Origin: Mucilaginibacter inviolabilis | GTDB taxonomy: Bacteria > Bacteroidota > Bacteroidia > Sphingobacteriales > Sphingobacteriaceae | DNA: 64,000 nucleotides | Assembly (NCBI RefSeq): GCF_011089895.1 | Contig: NZ_JAANAT010000004.1 | Location: 62,001-126,000 of the forward strand | Direction of reading: 5' to 3' | In this document: one piece after another, positions 31,742 through 40,560 of the stretch | Numbering within the stretch: the stretch's first letter is position 1 | Layout of the letters: each line of letters opens with the position of its first letter | Notes under the pieces: model-generated | Database searches by the model: none | What the model saw: the letters and a program-made list of their open reading frames with translations, nothing else | What the model was told of the DNA's origin: nothing | Position numbers and translations under genes: made by a program

Positions 31742-33622
31742 ATGAACAACAATCTAATTGTTATGCTTTGGTGGGCTGTGCCTATCGTCCTGATTTTATT
31801 GATGTACAAATTTGTTTTGCGCGTCTTTTTCGGCATGGTGATCGTGCCGGATAATCGTATTGGCCTGGTGGTTAAAAAGTTCACCTTATCGAGTAAATCG
31901 CGTTTGCCCGATGGCCGTATCATAGCCATTCATGGCGAGGCTGGTATGCAGGCTAAAGCGTTGGCACCGGGCTTGTACTGGGGCTTATGGCCATGGCAGT
32001 ATGGTATTACCATGGAACCGTTTACCGTTATTGAGCAAAACAAGCTGGGGCTGGTAAAGGCTAAAGACGGTGCATCGCTGGATACTGGCCGTGTGTTGGG
32101 TAAACCTGTTGACTGCGACAAGTTCCAGGACGCTATTGCCTTTCTGGACAACAATGGTCAGAAGGGTCCGCAGGCCGCTTTCCTTACACCGGGTAGTTAC
32201 CGTATCAATACTTTTTTGTTTGAGATTGAGATGGTTCCTATTACCCAGATCCATGAAAACAAAGTGGGTATTGTAACCACGTTGGATGGTGAGCCGTTGG
32301 ACAAAGGCGAAATTGCCGGTGAGTCTGTATCAGGCCATAAAAACTACCAGGATCCTATTGCATTCATTAACGCTGGTGGCCGTAAAGGGTTACAGGAGGA
32401 TGTGATACTGGCCGGTACCTATTATCTGAATCCTTGGTTTGTAATTGTGGAACAGGTGGATATGACCTATATACCTATTGGTTATGTGGGTGTAGTAAAC
32501 TCCTTTGTTGGGCCCGAAGGTAAAGACACCAGCGGCGATGCCTTTAAACATGGTAACATTGTTCATCGCGGGCAAAAAGGTGTTTGGGAAGATCCGCTCG
32601 ATCCGGGTAAACACCCTATCAACATCTACACACATGCGGTTGAAATTGTACCAACAACCAACATTGTGTTGAACTGGGCCGATAGTCGTACCGAGGCGCA
32701 TGAACTGGATAAAAACCTGTGTACCATTACGGTAAGGTCATCTGATGGTTTCACATTCAATCTGGATGTGTCACAGATCATCCACGTGCCACGTAACGAA
32801 GCGCCAAAGGTAATAGCCCGTTTTGGTAAAATGAAAAATCTGGTATCGCAGGTATTGGAGCCTACCATCGCCAACTATTTCCGTAACTCGGCGCAAAAGA
32901 GTGATGTTATCGGTTTCTTAGCTAACCGTATCCAAAGACAAAGCGATGCCCGTGATCATATCGGTGCGGTATTAACCACCTATAACGTGATCGGTGTGGA
33001 TACCCTGATTGGTGACATTGTACCGCCAGCCGCCCTGATGAAAACCCTGACCGACCGTAAACTGGCCGAAGAGGAAAAAGTGACCTACGAGATACAACGC
33101 CACGCGCAAATTGAGCGTAAGGAATTTGAAAGCGCCCGCGCCGGTGCTGATATGCAGCCTGAGGTGGTGAAATCAACCCGCCAGGTTGAGATCAACACCC
33201 AGATGGCCGCCTCAAAAGTTGCTGCTTCACATGGTGAGGCTGAAGCTAAAACCATTAATGCCAAGGCTGATGCTGAGGTAAGGATCACCATAGCCAAGGC
33301 CGATGCCGAAGCTAAAACAGTGAATGCCAAAGCCGATGCCAACGCTACCGAAGTGAACGGTATTGCCGAAAGTACCAAGATCAAAGCCATTGGTTTGGCC
33401 GAAGCCGAGGTTACCAAACAAAAAACCGAAGCCATGGGTACCGAACAATATGCCATTGTACGTGTAGCCGAAGCCTTAGCCGCCGCCGGTATTAAACTGG
33501 TACCAGAAATATTGGTAAGCGGTAAAGACAACGGAGGTAACGGTATAATAGATGCCCTGATAGGCACCGAAATGCTTAAAAAGCTACAGAAAGAGAATGA
33601 AGGGGGAAAAAGTGAGCAATAG
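31742..33622 (+). CDS. Flotillin-like SPFH/Band 7 membrane protein
   Basis: This 626-residue protein is anchored by an N-terminal helix (about 7-30, MLWWAVPIVLILLMYKFVLR). A long SPFH region follows (about 35-430) that includes two internally similar blocks (NKLGLVKAKDGASLDTGRVL and NKVGIVTTLDGEPLDKGEIA). The coiled-coil C-terminal part (about 440-600) has AKADAE/NAKADAE repeats, as in flotillins. Flotillin-like proteins form membrane microdomain scaffolds. At 626 residues it is longer than typical bacterial flotillins because of the repeated beta blocks. No NfeD partner is adjacent. A heptamer array begins at its stop codon. Confidence 0.88.
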   Translation: MNNNLIVMLWWAVPIVLILLMYKFVLRVFFGMVIVPDNRIGLVVKKFTLSSKSRLPDGRIIAIHGEAGMQAKALAPGLYWGLWPWQYGITMEPFTVIEQNKLGLVKAKDGASLDTGRVLGKPVDCDKFQDAIAFLDNNGQKGPQAAFLTPGSYRINTFLFEIEMVPITQIHENKVGIVTTLDGEPLDKGEIAGESVSGHKNYQDPIAFINAGGRKGLQEDVILAGTYYLNPWFVIVEQVDMTYIPIGYVGVVNSFVGPEGKDTSGDAFKHGNIVHRGQKGVWEDPLDPGKHPINIYTHAVEIVPTTNIVLNWADSRTEAHELDKNLCTITVRSSDGFTFNLDVSQIIHVPRNEAPKVIARFGKMKNLVSQVLEPTIANYFRNSAQKSDVIGFLANRIQRQSDARDHIGAVLTTYNVIGVDTLIGDIVPPAALMKTLTDRKLAEEEKVTYEIQRHAQIERKEFESARAGADMQPEVVKSTRQVEINTQMAASKVAASHGEAEAKTINAKADAEVRITIAKADAEAKTVNAKADANATEVNGIAESTKIKAIGLAEAEVTKQKTEAMGTEQYAIVRVAEALAAAGIKLVPEILVSGKDNGGNGIIDALIGTEMLKKLQKENEGGKSEQ

Positions 33623-33623
33623 T

Positions 33624-33735
33624 GAGTGGTGAGTGGTGAGTGGTGAGTGGTGAGTGGTGAGTGGTGAGTGGTGAGTGGTGAGTGGTGAGTGGTGAGTGGT
33701 GAGTGGTGAGTGGTGAGTGGTGAGTGGTGAGTGGT
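33624..33735. repeat. Heptamer tandem array, GAGTGGT x 16
   Basis: Sixteen exact copies of GAGTGGT span 112 bp, starting 1 bp after the SPFH stop codon (TAG at 33620-33622). The last codons of that gene (AGT GAG) already resemble the word. No variants are present, so the array is probably unstable in length. Confidence 0.97.
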
Positions 33736-33835
33736 TTGAAAAATGGCAGGCAAATTAGTCAAATTCTGAAAATCCTTACATTTTGAAAATTCTGATTCTG
33801 ACAACCACTCACTACTCATCCACTCACTATTCTCT
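33736..33835. repeat. Companion module of the heptamer array, with inverted heptamers
   Basis: The module starts TTGAAAAATGG and continues with ATTCTGAAAAT- and TTTTGAAAATTCTGATTC-type words. It then has inverted heptamers ACCACTC and ACTACTC at 33804-33817 and further CACTCACTA copies. A matching module follows the other array at 40561-40630, so the two loci share one composite element of about 170-210 bp. Confidence 0.8.
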
Positions 33836-33902
33836 ATAATGTTAAAATAAGTTAAAAAGTTTATCTGTAAATTTGTGTTTTGTTATTTTGGATACTTTAT
33901 AT

Positions 33903-34637
33903 ATGCCTCGTCAGCTCCTGCTTATATTGATCGCTTGTTTTGTTTCGGCACTTGCCTATGGGCAGGGCGTGCAGAAGGGTACTGTTTATGAGATCAAATC
34001 TCATACTGTAGTTGCTGGTTTGCGGGTGGAAAATTCAACCAATGGCAAAGTTACCACAACCGACAAAGGAGGTAAGTTCAACATCCCCGCCAAAGGCGGC
34101 GACATACTCCTGTTTAAAAGCTCTTTTTATCTTCCGGATACTGTTGTTGTAACCGATTTGCGCGGGATGCAGGTGCTTATAACAGCTAAGCAAAATGAAT
34201 TGAAAGAGGTTAAGGTAACCAATGTGGAGATCAAAAAGCCTGCAAGCGGTTATGTGGATCCTGAGTTTCATGGGCAAACCATGATCTATCAGCGTAATGC
34301 ACCCAGTGCTGCTAATCCAAAAGGTGATCCCAAAGGCGGCGTAATACTTCGCTTGCATTATTGGAACAAAGACGAAAAGGATAAAAAGAAGCAGGCCGAG
34401 CTTTTGGAGAATGGGAAAACCAGTGATGAAATAGCCAAGGTATTTACTGCCGATAATATAGCCAAGTATGTACCCCTTAAAGGTACTGATCTTGATAATT
34501 TTATCTTGCTTTACATCCCATCGGTTAAAGTTTATACCGCCAGTGAATTTAATCTGACCAACTATTTGAATGCCAGCTATAAAAGCTTCATGGCACTCCC
34601 CCCAGATAAGCGCAATGCAGGGCAATTGATCAAATAA
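33903..34637 (+). CDS. Secreted protein with a carboxypeptidase-regulatory-like domain
   Basis: The ATG at 33903 starts a signal peptide (MPRQLLLILIACFVSALAYG, cleavage before QGVQ); an in-frame ATG-less start at 33873 would add 10 residues. The 244-residue protein has a beta-sandwich like the CarboxypepD_reg domain in the first half (about 25-100: GTVYEIKSHTVVAGLRVENS, TTTDKGGKFNIPAKGGD). The second half is helical and polar, without known motifs. A TAAATTTG box at 33868-33875 could be a -7 element. Such proteins are common in Bacteroidota without assigned role. Confidence 0.75.
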   Translation: MPRQLLLILIACFVSALAYGQGVQKGTVYEIKSHTVVAGLRVENSTNGKVTTTDKGGKFNIPAKGGDILLFKSSFYLPDTVVVTDLRGMQVLITAKQNELKEVKVTNVEIKKPASGYVDPEFHGQTMIYQRNAPSAANPKGDPKGGVILRLHYWNKDEKDKKKQAELLENGKTSDEIAKVFTADNIAKYVPLKGTDLDNFILLYIPSVKVYTASEFNLTNYLNASYKSFMALPPDKRNAGQLIK

Positions 34638-34718
34638 TTGCAAAGCGGTGTAACTAATTTGAAAAAAAAGCATCCTTTAGATGTATCAAATTATAAAATA
34701 TCGTTTTAACCTATACCA

Positions 34719-35894
34719 ATGCAAGTTCAAACCGTTGTATCACCCGTTACCGCTGGCAGTAATACACAAACCGGTAAAATTATATATATAGATAATTTAA
34801 AAGTAATGCTTACCATTTTGGTGGTGCTGCATCATACATTTATTACCTATGGCGCTCCAGGTGGCTGGTATTATGCCGAAAAAACAACCCATACTGCTGC
34901 ATTAATACCCATGACCTTGTTTGTGGCTACTAATCAGTCGTTTTTTATGGGTTTTTTCTTTTTTATCTCCGCCTATTTCACAGAATCGTCTTTTCATAAA
35001 AAAGGGGCAGCCCGCTTTACAGCCGATAGATTAAAGCGATTAGGCATCCCCCTTATATTTTACTCTTTTATCCTGTCGCCGGTATTAAGTTACCTGGTTT
35101 ACCGGTTTGCACTGGGACATGATATTCCCTATGTTGATTACCTGCACGGTTTTCACCCCTGGATAGATTTCGGGGTATTGTGGTTTGTAGCAGCTCTGCT
35201 GACCTTCAGTTTATTATATGTGGGTATCATGTTGCTATTTAAAAGTAACAAACCATCACAACCAGAACCAGGTAAATTACCACCGGTAAACAAGATTGTT
35301 TTATTTGCGCTTACTTTGGCTTTAGGCAGCTACCTGGTGAGGTCGGTATTCCCGGTTGGCTGGGTACTCAAGCCGGTCGGTTTTCAATTGGGACACTTTG
35401 TACAGTATATCGCCTTATTTGCTTTAGGTATAGTAGCCTCGCGAGGGCAATGGTTACAAGTAGTAAGTTATAAGATGGGTAAGGGCTTTGCTGCTATGGT
35501 TGCCCTTATGATTGTAGTATTGTTCCCGATAATTTATTATATAAAAATAGTAACCAATAGCCCGATTGAAACCTTTAATGGCGATGGGCACTGGCAATCG
35601 TTAATGTATGCCTGCTGGGAGCAATTCACCGGGATATTTATCATCTTAGCTTTATTGGGTATTGCGCGGCAAAAATGGAATAGTCAATCGGTATTTATGA
35701 AGAATATGTCGCGGGCCACGTTTGCGGTGTATATATTTCATCCCTTGGTGTTGATATCCTTGTCTATGTTGTTCAGGCCCTTCCATACCGACCCTGCCAT
35801 TAAATTACTTTTTGTTGCACCATTGGCTGTTATTGGTTCGTTTGCCTTAGGCGACTTACTGGTGAAAATACCGGGAGTAAAAGCGATTATTTAA
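34719..35894 (+). CDS. Acyltransferase family 3 membrane protein
   Basis: This 391-residue protein has about ten transmembrane helices, an N-terminal IDNLKVMLTILVVLHHTFIT block with the family's conserved histidine in VVLHH, and the segment FFFFISAYFTESSFHKKG before helix 3. This is PF01757, which O-acylates sugars, glycans or lipids at the membrane. The acceptor is unknown. It is 81 bp downstream of the carboxypeptidase-regulatory-like gene in the same direction, with no shared function evident. Confidence 0.9.
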   Translation: MQVQTVVSPVTAGSNTQTGKIIYIDNLKVMLTILVVLHHTFITYGAPGGWYYAEKTTHTAALIPMTLFVATNQSFFMGFFFFISAYFTESSFHKKGAARFTADRLKRLGIPLIFYSFILSPVLSYLVYRFALGHDIPYVDYLHGFHPWIDFGVLWFVAALLTFSLLYVGIMLLFKSNKPSQPEPGKLPPVNKIVLFALTLALGSYLVRSVFPVGWVLKPVGFQLGHFVQYIALFALGIVASRGQWLQVVSYKMGKGFAAMVALMIVVLFPIIYYIKIVTNSPIETFNGDGHWQSLMYACWEQFTGIFIILALLGIARQKWNSQSVFMKNMSRATFAVYIFHPLVLISLSMLFRPFHTDPAIKLLFVAPLAVIGSFALGDLLVKIPGVKAII

Positions 35895-35937
35895 CGCCGA
35901 TCCCAATCCTATTGAAAAGGGGCGCGTAAACAAAGGA

Positions 35938-36255
35938 TCAAACTTTAAATTTTTTGCCGCCAATATTGGCGATAATAGCCCACAATAGTATGATAACGCC
36001 AAAAGCAATCATCATTTGATCGGTATGGTTGGGCATCAAGGTAGCTATTATAGCTAATAAAAGACATATTAGCCCGGTGACCAGTAGGCTGCCGCCTATC
36101 CAATTGGCCAGACCGTCTTTGTCCTTACAGGTTCGCTCGTCATAACCGGCAATGATCTCAACCCTTTTTTTGTATTTGATAAGATAGGCCAAAAAAATGA
36201 GCAGTCCCGCCGCGCACATTTCAATTATCCCCAATACCATACATCCGCTTTGCAT
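35938..36255 (-). CDS. DUF3784-like small membrane protein
   Basis: This 105-residue protein has three helices (about 5-25, 50-70, 80-97) with a loop EIIAGYDERTCKDKDGLANW after the first, similar to DUF3784 proteins. The start could be the ATG at 36255 or at 36240 (MVLGIIEM). It lies 16 bp after the MlaD-like gene stop in the same direction, so it may be the last gene of the Mla operon, though nothing shows a part in lipid transport. Confidence 0.65.
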   Translation of the reverse strand: MQSGCMVLGIIEMCAAGLLIFLAYLIKYKKRVEIIAGYDERTCKDKDGLANWIGGSLLVTGLICLLLAIIATLMPNHTDQMMIAFGVIILLWAIIANIGGKKFKV

Positions 36256-36271
36256 ACCTGTAGTATAAAGT

Positions 36272-37258
36272 TTATTGAGCCTTTAAACTATCAGCCTTGG
36301 CTTTCGCTTTCTTTTTGAAAAAACCGCGTAGCAGAAAATTGTGCTGTACAGCTTCCAGGTCGTCATTAAGTTTAACCGAGCTTTGCTGCAGATAGTTTAG
36401 CGTGGTTTGTACTTGTGTAGCACCCTTAGGGTCGTTTAGTAGTACACCGATAGCATTATCGGTAGTATTGAGCTTATTGCTGGCCTTGGTCAGGTTTTCG
36501 GTGAGGGTTGATGCATTAGCTGCTGTTTTTTGCAGCTGGGCAACCGACTGGCTTATTTTGTTAAAAGTAGCGGTGTCGGTCAATAGTTTATCGGCAAAGC
36601 CGCCTTTGGTATTCATTTTGGCGCTGAAATTATTCAACTGCACGGCCATGTTTGCAGCACTTTGCGTGGCGGCCTGTAAGTTGCGCATGGCTCCGCGCAG
36701 TTGGATGGCCATGGTGCTATCGGCCATTAATGCGCCAACAGTTCCTTTGCCTTCCAGTATTTTATGGCTCAGGGCTTTAAAATCGGTAGTAATGGCCAGC
36801 AGGTTCTGGTTATTATCCTGTAAAGTTTTAAGCATATCGTCGGTCGATAGCATTTTTTCGGCCTGTAGCACGTCGCCATCCTGAATTTCAGGAGCTTGCG
36901 GACTACCGCCATCAATCACGATGATCTTATTACCAATTAATCCGTCGGAACTTACTTTGGCGCCAGCGTTGCGGTGTATATATTGCTGGGTGGCCTGGTC
37001 AACATTCATAAACACCTGTACTTTTGAAGGGCCGATGAACTTAACCTCGCTGATGGTACCAACCTTAACCCCCGAAAACCATACGTTATTGCCTTTTTTT
37101 AATCCGGCTACGTCGCTAAAAACGGAGCTTATTTTTATATTTTTTACGAAGCTTTTCTGCTGGCCCCCAAGCGTAAATACCCCTAGTATAAATACAATGA
37201 GGCCGAGTGCTAAAAATATGCCTACTATAATTGCTTTTTTATTTTCTGTTGCGTCCAT
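36272..37258 (-). CDS. mlaD: MlaD-type MCE-domain lipid transport protein
   Basis: This 328-residue protein has one N-terminal helix (about 9-29), an MCE domain at about 38-115 (ISSVFSDVAGLKKGNNVWFS, GVKVGTISEVKFIGPSKVQV, GAKVSSDGLIGNKIIVIDGG), then a long helical and coiled-coil tail (about 135-310). MlaD rings carry phospholipids or other hydrophobic compounds across the periplasm, with MlaE and MlaF in the inner membrane. It follows the ATPase and permease genes. The C-terminal helices are longer than in E. coli MlaD (183 residues), as usual in Bacteroidota. Confidence 0.92.
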   Translation of the reverse strand: MDATENKKAIIVGIFLALGLIVFILGVFTLGGQQKSFVKNIKISSVFSDVAGLKKGNNVWFSGVKVGTISEVKFIGPSKVQVFMNVDQATQQYIHRNAGAKVSSDGLIGNKIIVIDGGSPQAPEIQDGDVLQAEKMLSTDDMLKTLQDNNQNLLAITTDFKALSHKILEGKGTVGALMADSTMAIQLRGAMRNLQAATQSAANMAVQLNNFSAKMNTKGGFADKLLTDTATFNKISQSVAQLQKTAANASTLTENLTKASNKLNTTDNAIGVLLNDPKGATQVQTTLNYLQQSSVKLNDDLEAVQHNFLLRGFFKKKAKAKADSLKAQ

Positions 37259-37281
37259 GATAATGGTTATAATATCTGTTC

Positions 37282-38055
37282 TTAGTGAATAAAGTTATAG
37301 TCAAAAAATGGTTTAACCCGGCTATCGTCGGTATCAAACACCTCATCAAAAGTGCCGGTACGTTGAAATTGCCCGTCGAGCAGCATGGCAATCCGGTCGC
37401 CGGTTTGTTTGGCGCAGGTTAAATCGTGCGTAATAATGATAGATGAAGTATTGTATCGTTGCTGCACCTCGTTAATCAGGTCATTGATCTCGATACAGGT
37501 TATCGGATCAAGCCCGGCAGTAGGCTCATCATACAGCATAATCTCCGGGTTCAGGATTAATGTTCTGGCAATACCGATACGTTTACGCTGGCCGCCCGAA
37601 AGCTCTGCAGGCATCTGATTGATGGTTTGCGACAGGCCTACGGCATCCAATACGGTTTCAACCGAAGTATTGATCTCGGCCCGGGTGATGCCTTTGCGGT
37701 TACGTACCAGTGGAAATTCCAGATTTTTGCGTACTGTCATACTATCATACAAGGCGCTGTTCTGAAACGAAAAGCCGATTCTCACACGCAATTCCTGTAG
37801 CTCTTTTTCGGTTATTTGTGCCAGGTTATGTCCCAATACGGTTATTTCGCCCGCATCTGGTTTCAGCAGGCCCGAAATGATCTTGATCAGTACGGATTTA
37901 CCCGTACCCGAACGACCAAGCACCACCAGGTTTTCGCCCTGGTAAAGATCAAGGTCGATACCGCGCAGTACGGCATAATCCTCAAAAGCTTTTTTAAGCC
38001 CCCTAATGCTGATAACCGGGTTGCTATGATCTGTTGGTGTGTGTGTCTTTTTCAT
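37282..38055 (-). CDS. mlaF: Mla-type ABC transporter ATP-binding protein
   Basis: This 257-residue ATPase has Walker A GRSGTGKSV (about 52-60), Q-loop FSFQNSALYD, signature LSGGQRKRIGIAR, Walker B IMLYDEPTAGLDP, and the H-loop ITHDL. The SALYDSMTV-like text after the Q-loop is typical of Ttg2A/MlaF. It pairs with the MlaE permease one base upstream and the MCE protein 23 bp downstream. The system probably moves phospholipids between the outer and inner membranes. Confidence 0.95.
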   Translation of the reverse strand: MKKTHTPTDHSNPVISIRGLKKAFEDYAVLRGIDLDLYQGENLVVLGRSGTGKSVLIKIISGLLKPDAGEITVLGHNLAQITEKELQELRVRIGFSFQNSALYDSMTVRKNLEFPLVRNRKGITRAEINTSVETVLDAVGLSQTINQMPAELSGGQRKRIGIARTLILNPEIMLYDEPTAGLDPITCIEINDLINEVQQRYNTSSIIITHDLTCAKQTGDRIAMLLDGQFQRTGTFDEVFDTDDSRVKPFFDYNFIH

Positions 38056-38056
38056 A

Positions 38057-38860
38057 TTAACGGAACCAGCTGGTTATCTGTACGATGATCACTTCTTCAA
38101 TAAATACCAGGAACATGGCGGTCACCACCGCGCCATTAGCCGCCTTACCAACACCTTCGGTTCCTTTAGTTGAGTTGTATCCCTGGTAACAGCCTACAAT
38201 ACCTATGGTAAAACCAAACACGATGGATTTGATTAGCGAGGCTACAAAATCAACAAAAGTTAAGGGTTCAAATACCTGCTGTATAAAGGTGCTCCAACTG
38301 GTGCCTTCGTTTTGGCTTACGTTTAAGTATCCACCTAATATAGCTATCAAACCGGTATAGGTTGATAAGATAGGAATGGTAAGGGTGGTAGCCAGTACGC
38401 GTGTACACACCAAAAATTTAAAAGGTTTGGTGCCCGATACTTCCATGGCGTCAATTTGCTCGGTTACCCTCATGGAGCCAAGTTCGGCACCAATGCTTGA
38501 ACCTACCTTGCCCGATGCGATAAGCGCTGTAACTAAAGGTGCCAGCGCGCGCATAATGGCAATGGATACCAGCGACGGCAACCATGATTGTGCCCCAAAT
38601 TCTGATAGCGACGGACGTGATTGTTTGGTAAATATCACCCCAACTATAAAACCTGTTACGGATATCAATGTAAAGGAACGCACACCTACTTCAAAACACT
38701 GCCGTACAATCTCTTTCAGTTCAAATGGAGGTACAAAGGCCTCTCTGAAAAAGCGTAAAATAAACTGGTTGATCTTATACAGGTCGGTAAAAAAGTTGAT
38801 GAGGCTTTGTTTAAACTTCGAATTCTTTTTAACCGTTGTTGCGCTTTCTGCTGTATCCAT
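38057..38860 (-). CDS. mlaE: MlaE-type ABC transporter permease
   Basis: This 267-residue protein has an N-terminal amphipathic region and about five or six helices. It carries the MlaE signature GAQSWLPSLVSIAIMRALAP and GKVGSSIGAELGSMRVTEQIDAMEVSGTKPFKFLV (about 105-155), then IVGCYQGYNSTKGTEGVGKA near the end. It is the first gene of the Mla operon; the ATPase start lies 1 bp after its stop. A gap of over 470 bp separates it from the divergent mannanase gene. Confidence 0.94.
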   Translation of the reverse strand: MDTAESATTVKKNSKFKQSLINFFTDLYKINQFILRFFREAFVPPFELKEIVRQCFEVGVRSFTLISVTGFIVGVIFTKQSRPSLSEFGAQSWLPSLVSIAIMRALAPLVTALIASGKVGSSIGAELGSMRVTEQIDAMEVSGTKPFKFLVCTRVLATTLTIPILSTYTGLIAILGGYLNVSQNEGTSWSTFIQQVFEPLTFVDFVASLIKSIVFGFTIGIVGCYQGYNSTKGTEGVGKAANGAVVTAMFLVFIEEVIIVQITSWFR

Positions 38861-39333
38861 TAAATATGATATAGTAGTATTTGTACAAATTAATTATGGT
38901 TACTCTACAATAACTTATGGCAATTGTTTGAACCTTATATATTATATGGCAATTTCATGTTTTTGACTGACAAAGTCGAATTCATTATACAATTTACAAG
39001 CCAAACCCAAAACCACCGATCATTCTCCCGTAAGTTAAGGAGAGGTGGTTTAATAACATATTAAATTGAGCTTAAGTTTCTGACCGTTCGGGTAAAAAGT
39101 TAAAATCGCAATTGGCTGCAAACCTAATAGTTATAATTTATATTGAACAATGCACCCAGAAAAATATGGTTAATGGAGTGTAAAATTTGGCAACAAGGCG
39201 TTTAATACCCTGTGTGTTGCATAGTTACAGCTAATATTTTTTGATGCGTGCCTGCATTGAAATTATTAAACAAATAGCTTGGTGACATGAGTTTTAATAA
39301 TAGTAATTTTGACTTTGGCCCTATTATTTTAGT
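38861..39333. other. Divergent intergenic region between mlaE and the GH26 gene
   Basis: These 473 bp hold no convincing gene; a frame at 38958 (35 codons) looks accidental. An imperfect palindrome AAACCACC ... GGTGGTTT with inner CTCC/GGAG lies at about 39009-39053. A promoter-like pair for the mannanase gene is listed separately. Confidence 0.5.
39279..39311 (+). promoter_or_regulatory. Candidate promoter of the GH26 mannanase gene
   Basis: TTG at 39279-39281 and TAATTTTG at 39304-39311 (TAnnTTTG) are separated by 22 bp, at the upper part of the accepted range. The start codon at 39334 would leave a leader of about 15-20 bases. Confidence 0.4.
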
Positions 39334-40464
39334 ATGCACCCAGTTTTGAGGTATATAACCATTACCGCTTTATTTTTACTGTTTTACAATTTGTTTGCCA
39401 GCGCACAATTATATAGCCCTAGTGATAAAAAAGCCACGGCCGAAACCAGCGTTCTTTTTTTCAGTATGCAGCGCTTGCTGGGTGCTGGAATTTTATTTGG
39501 TCATCATGACGATACTGCCTATGGGGTTAACTGGAAATTTGAGCCCAATGGGTCTGATGTAAAAAGTGTTACAGGTTCTTATCCGGCTATATATGGGTGG
39601 GATTTGGCAAAAATTGAACATGATAGTATTAATGATATTAATGGTGTACCATTTAAGCTACAAAAGCAGTTGGTAAAAGAGGCCTATGAACGTGGTGGTA
39701 TCAATACCTTCTGCTGGCACATGGATAATCCCGCTAATGGCAAAACAGCCTGGGATACCACTCAACATACCATTAAAGAGCTGATTCCGGGTGGTGCATA
39801 TTACGAAGTTTATGTATCCTGGCTGGATAAAGCGGCAGCTTATATGGTCGATTTGAAAGGCTCTGGCGGTGAAGCCATCCCCATATTGTTCAGGCCATTT
39901 CATGAACTTACCGGCAATTGGTTTTGGTGGGGTAAAAACACCAGCTCACCTGAAGAATTTAAAGCCTTATGGCGTTTCACTATAGATTATCTGCGTGAAA
40001 AGAAAAAACTCCATAACCTGCTCATCGTATATTCAACTGCTGATTTTGATTCAGAAGAAGAATTCCTGGAACGTTATCCAGGCGATGGATATGTGGATTT
40101 TATGGGCTTTGACAATTACTGTTTCCAAAACGTTGCCGATTACCAAACCAAATTGGATAAACGCCTTACTATTTTAGAGGGAGTAGCCACCAAACATCAC
40201 AAAGTAGCTTGCCTGCCCGAAACCGGTTACGAGCAAATACCCCAGGCCGATTGGTGGACAAAGGTCTTACTGCCCACGCTGGCCAAACATCAACTATCCT
40301 ACGTACTGGCCTGGCGTAACGGTACTGCAAGTCATTATTTTGTGCCATATCCAGGTCAGGTAAGCGGCGGTGATTTTGTGAAATTCTATAATAGTCCGCA
40401 AATAATGTTTCAGGACAGGCTTACACCGCTGAGTGTATATGGTAAGCCGAATGCGGGGGAGTAG
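39334..40464 (+). CDS. Secreted glycoside hydrolase family 26 beta-mannanase
   Basis: This 376-residue protein has a signal peptide (cleavage near NLFASAQ) and a GH26 TIM barrel. The acid/base Glu191 is in FRPFHELTGNWFWWG and the nucleophile Glu296 in CLPETGYEQ. WHMDNPANG (about 128-136) and GLHH-like HHDDTAYG (57-64) are other family blocks. It cleaves internal beta-1,4-mannosidic bonds, and with the GH27 alpha-galactosidase at 54471-56690 would suit galactomannan. Its stop codon TAG is made by the first heptamer of the array at 40459-40560, so the final residues NAGE may be influenced by repeat growth. Confidence 0.92.
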   Translation: MHPVLRYITITALFLLFYNLFASAQLYSPSDKKATAETSVLFFSMQRLLGAGILFGHHDDTAYGVNWKFEPNGSDVKSVTGSYPAIYGWDLAKIEHDSINDINGVPFKLQKQLVKEAYERGGINTFCWHMDNPANGKTAWDTTQHTIKELIPGGAYYEVYVSWLDKAAAYMVDLKGSGGEAIPILFRPFHELTGNWFWWGKNTSSPEEFKALWRFTIDYLREKKKLHNLLIVYSTADFDSEEEFLERYPGDGYVDFMGFDNYCFQNVADYQTKLDKRLTILEGVATKHHKVACLPETGYEQIPQADWWTKVLLPTLAKHQLSYVLAWRNGTASHYFVPYPGQVSGGDFVKFYNSPQIMFQDRLTPLSVYGKPNAGE

Positions 40465-40560
40465 TGAGTAGTGAGTAGTGAGTAGTGAGTAGTGAGTAGT
40501 GAGTGGTGAGTAGTGAGTAGTGAGTGGTGAGTAGTGAGTAGTGAGTGGTGAGTGGTGAGT
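40459..40560. repeat. Heptamer tandem array, GAGT(A/G)GT x 14
   Basis: Fourteen heptamers, ten GAGTAGT and four GAGTGGT, end in a partial GAGT. The array supplies the mannanase stop codon (TAG at 40462-40464) and lies between that gene and the convergent nhaA gene. Confidence 0.97.

Noticed and set aside
33085..33819. Long minus-strand frame rich in TTHHSPL repeats
   Set aside because: It is the translation of the GAGTGGT array and of the antisense of the SPFH gene; the repeat peptide is a by-product of heptamer periodicity.
34035..34673. 212-residue minus-strand frame
   Set aside because: Lies wholly antisense to a well-supported gene with a signal peptide and a beta domain.
38958..39065. 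35-codon frame in the mlaE/mannanase gap
   Set aside because: Composition and lack of any conserved segment suggest chance.
33624..40560. CRISPR-like reading of the heptamer arrays
   Set aside because: Units are 7 bp without spacers; no cas genes are present.
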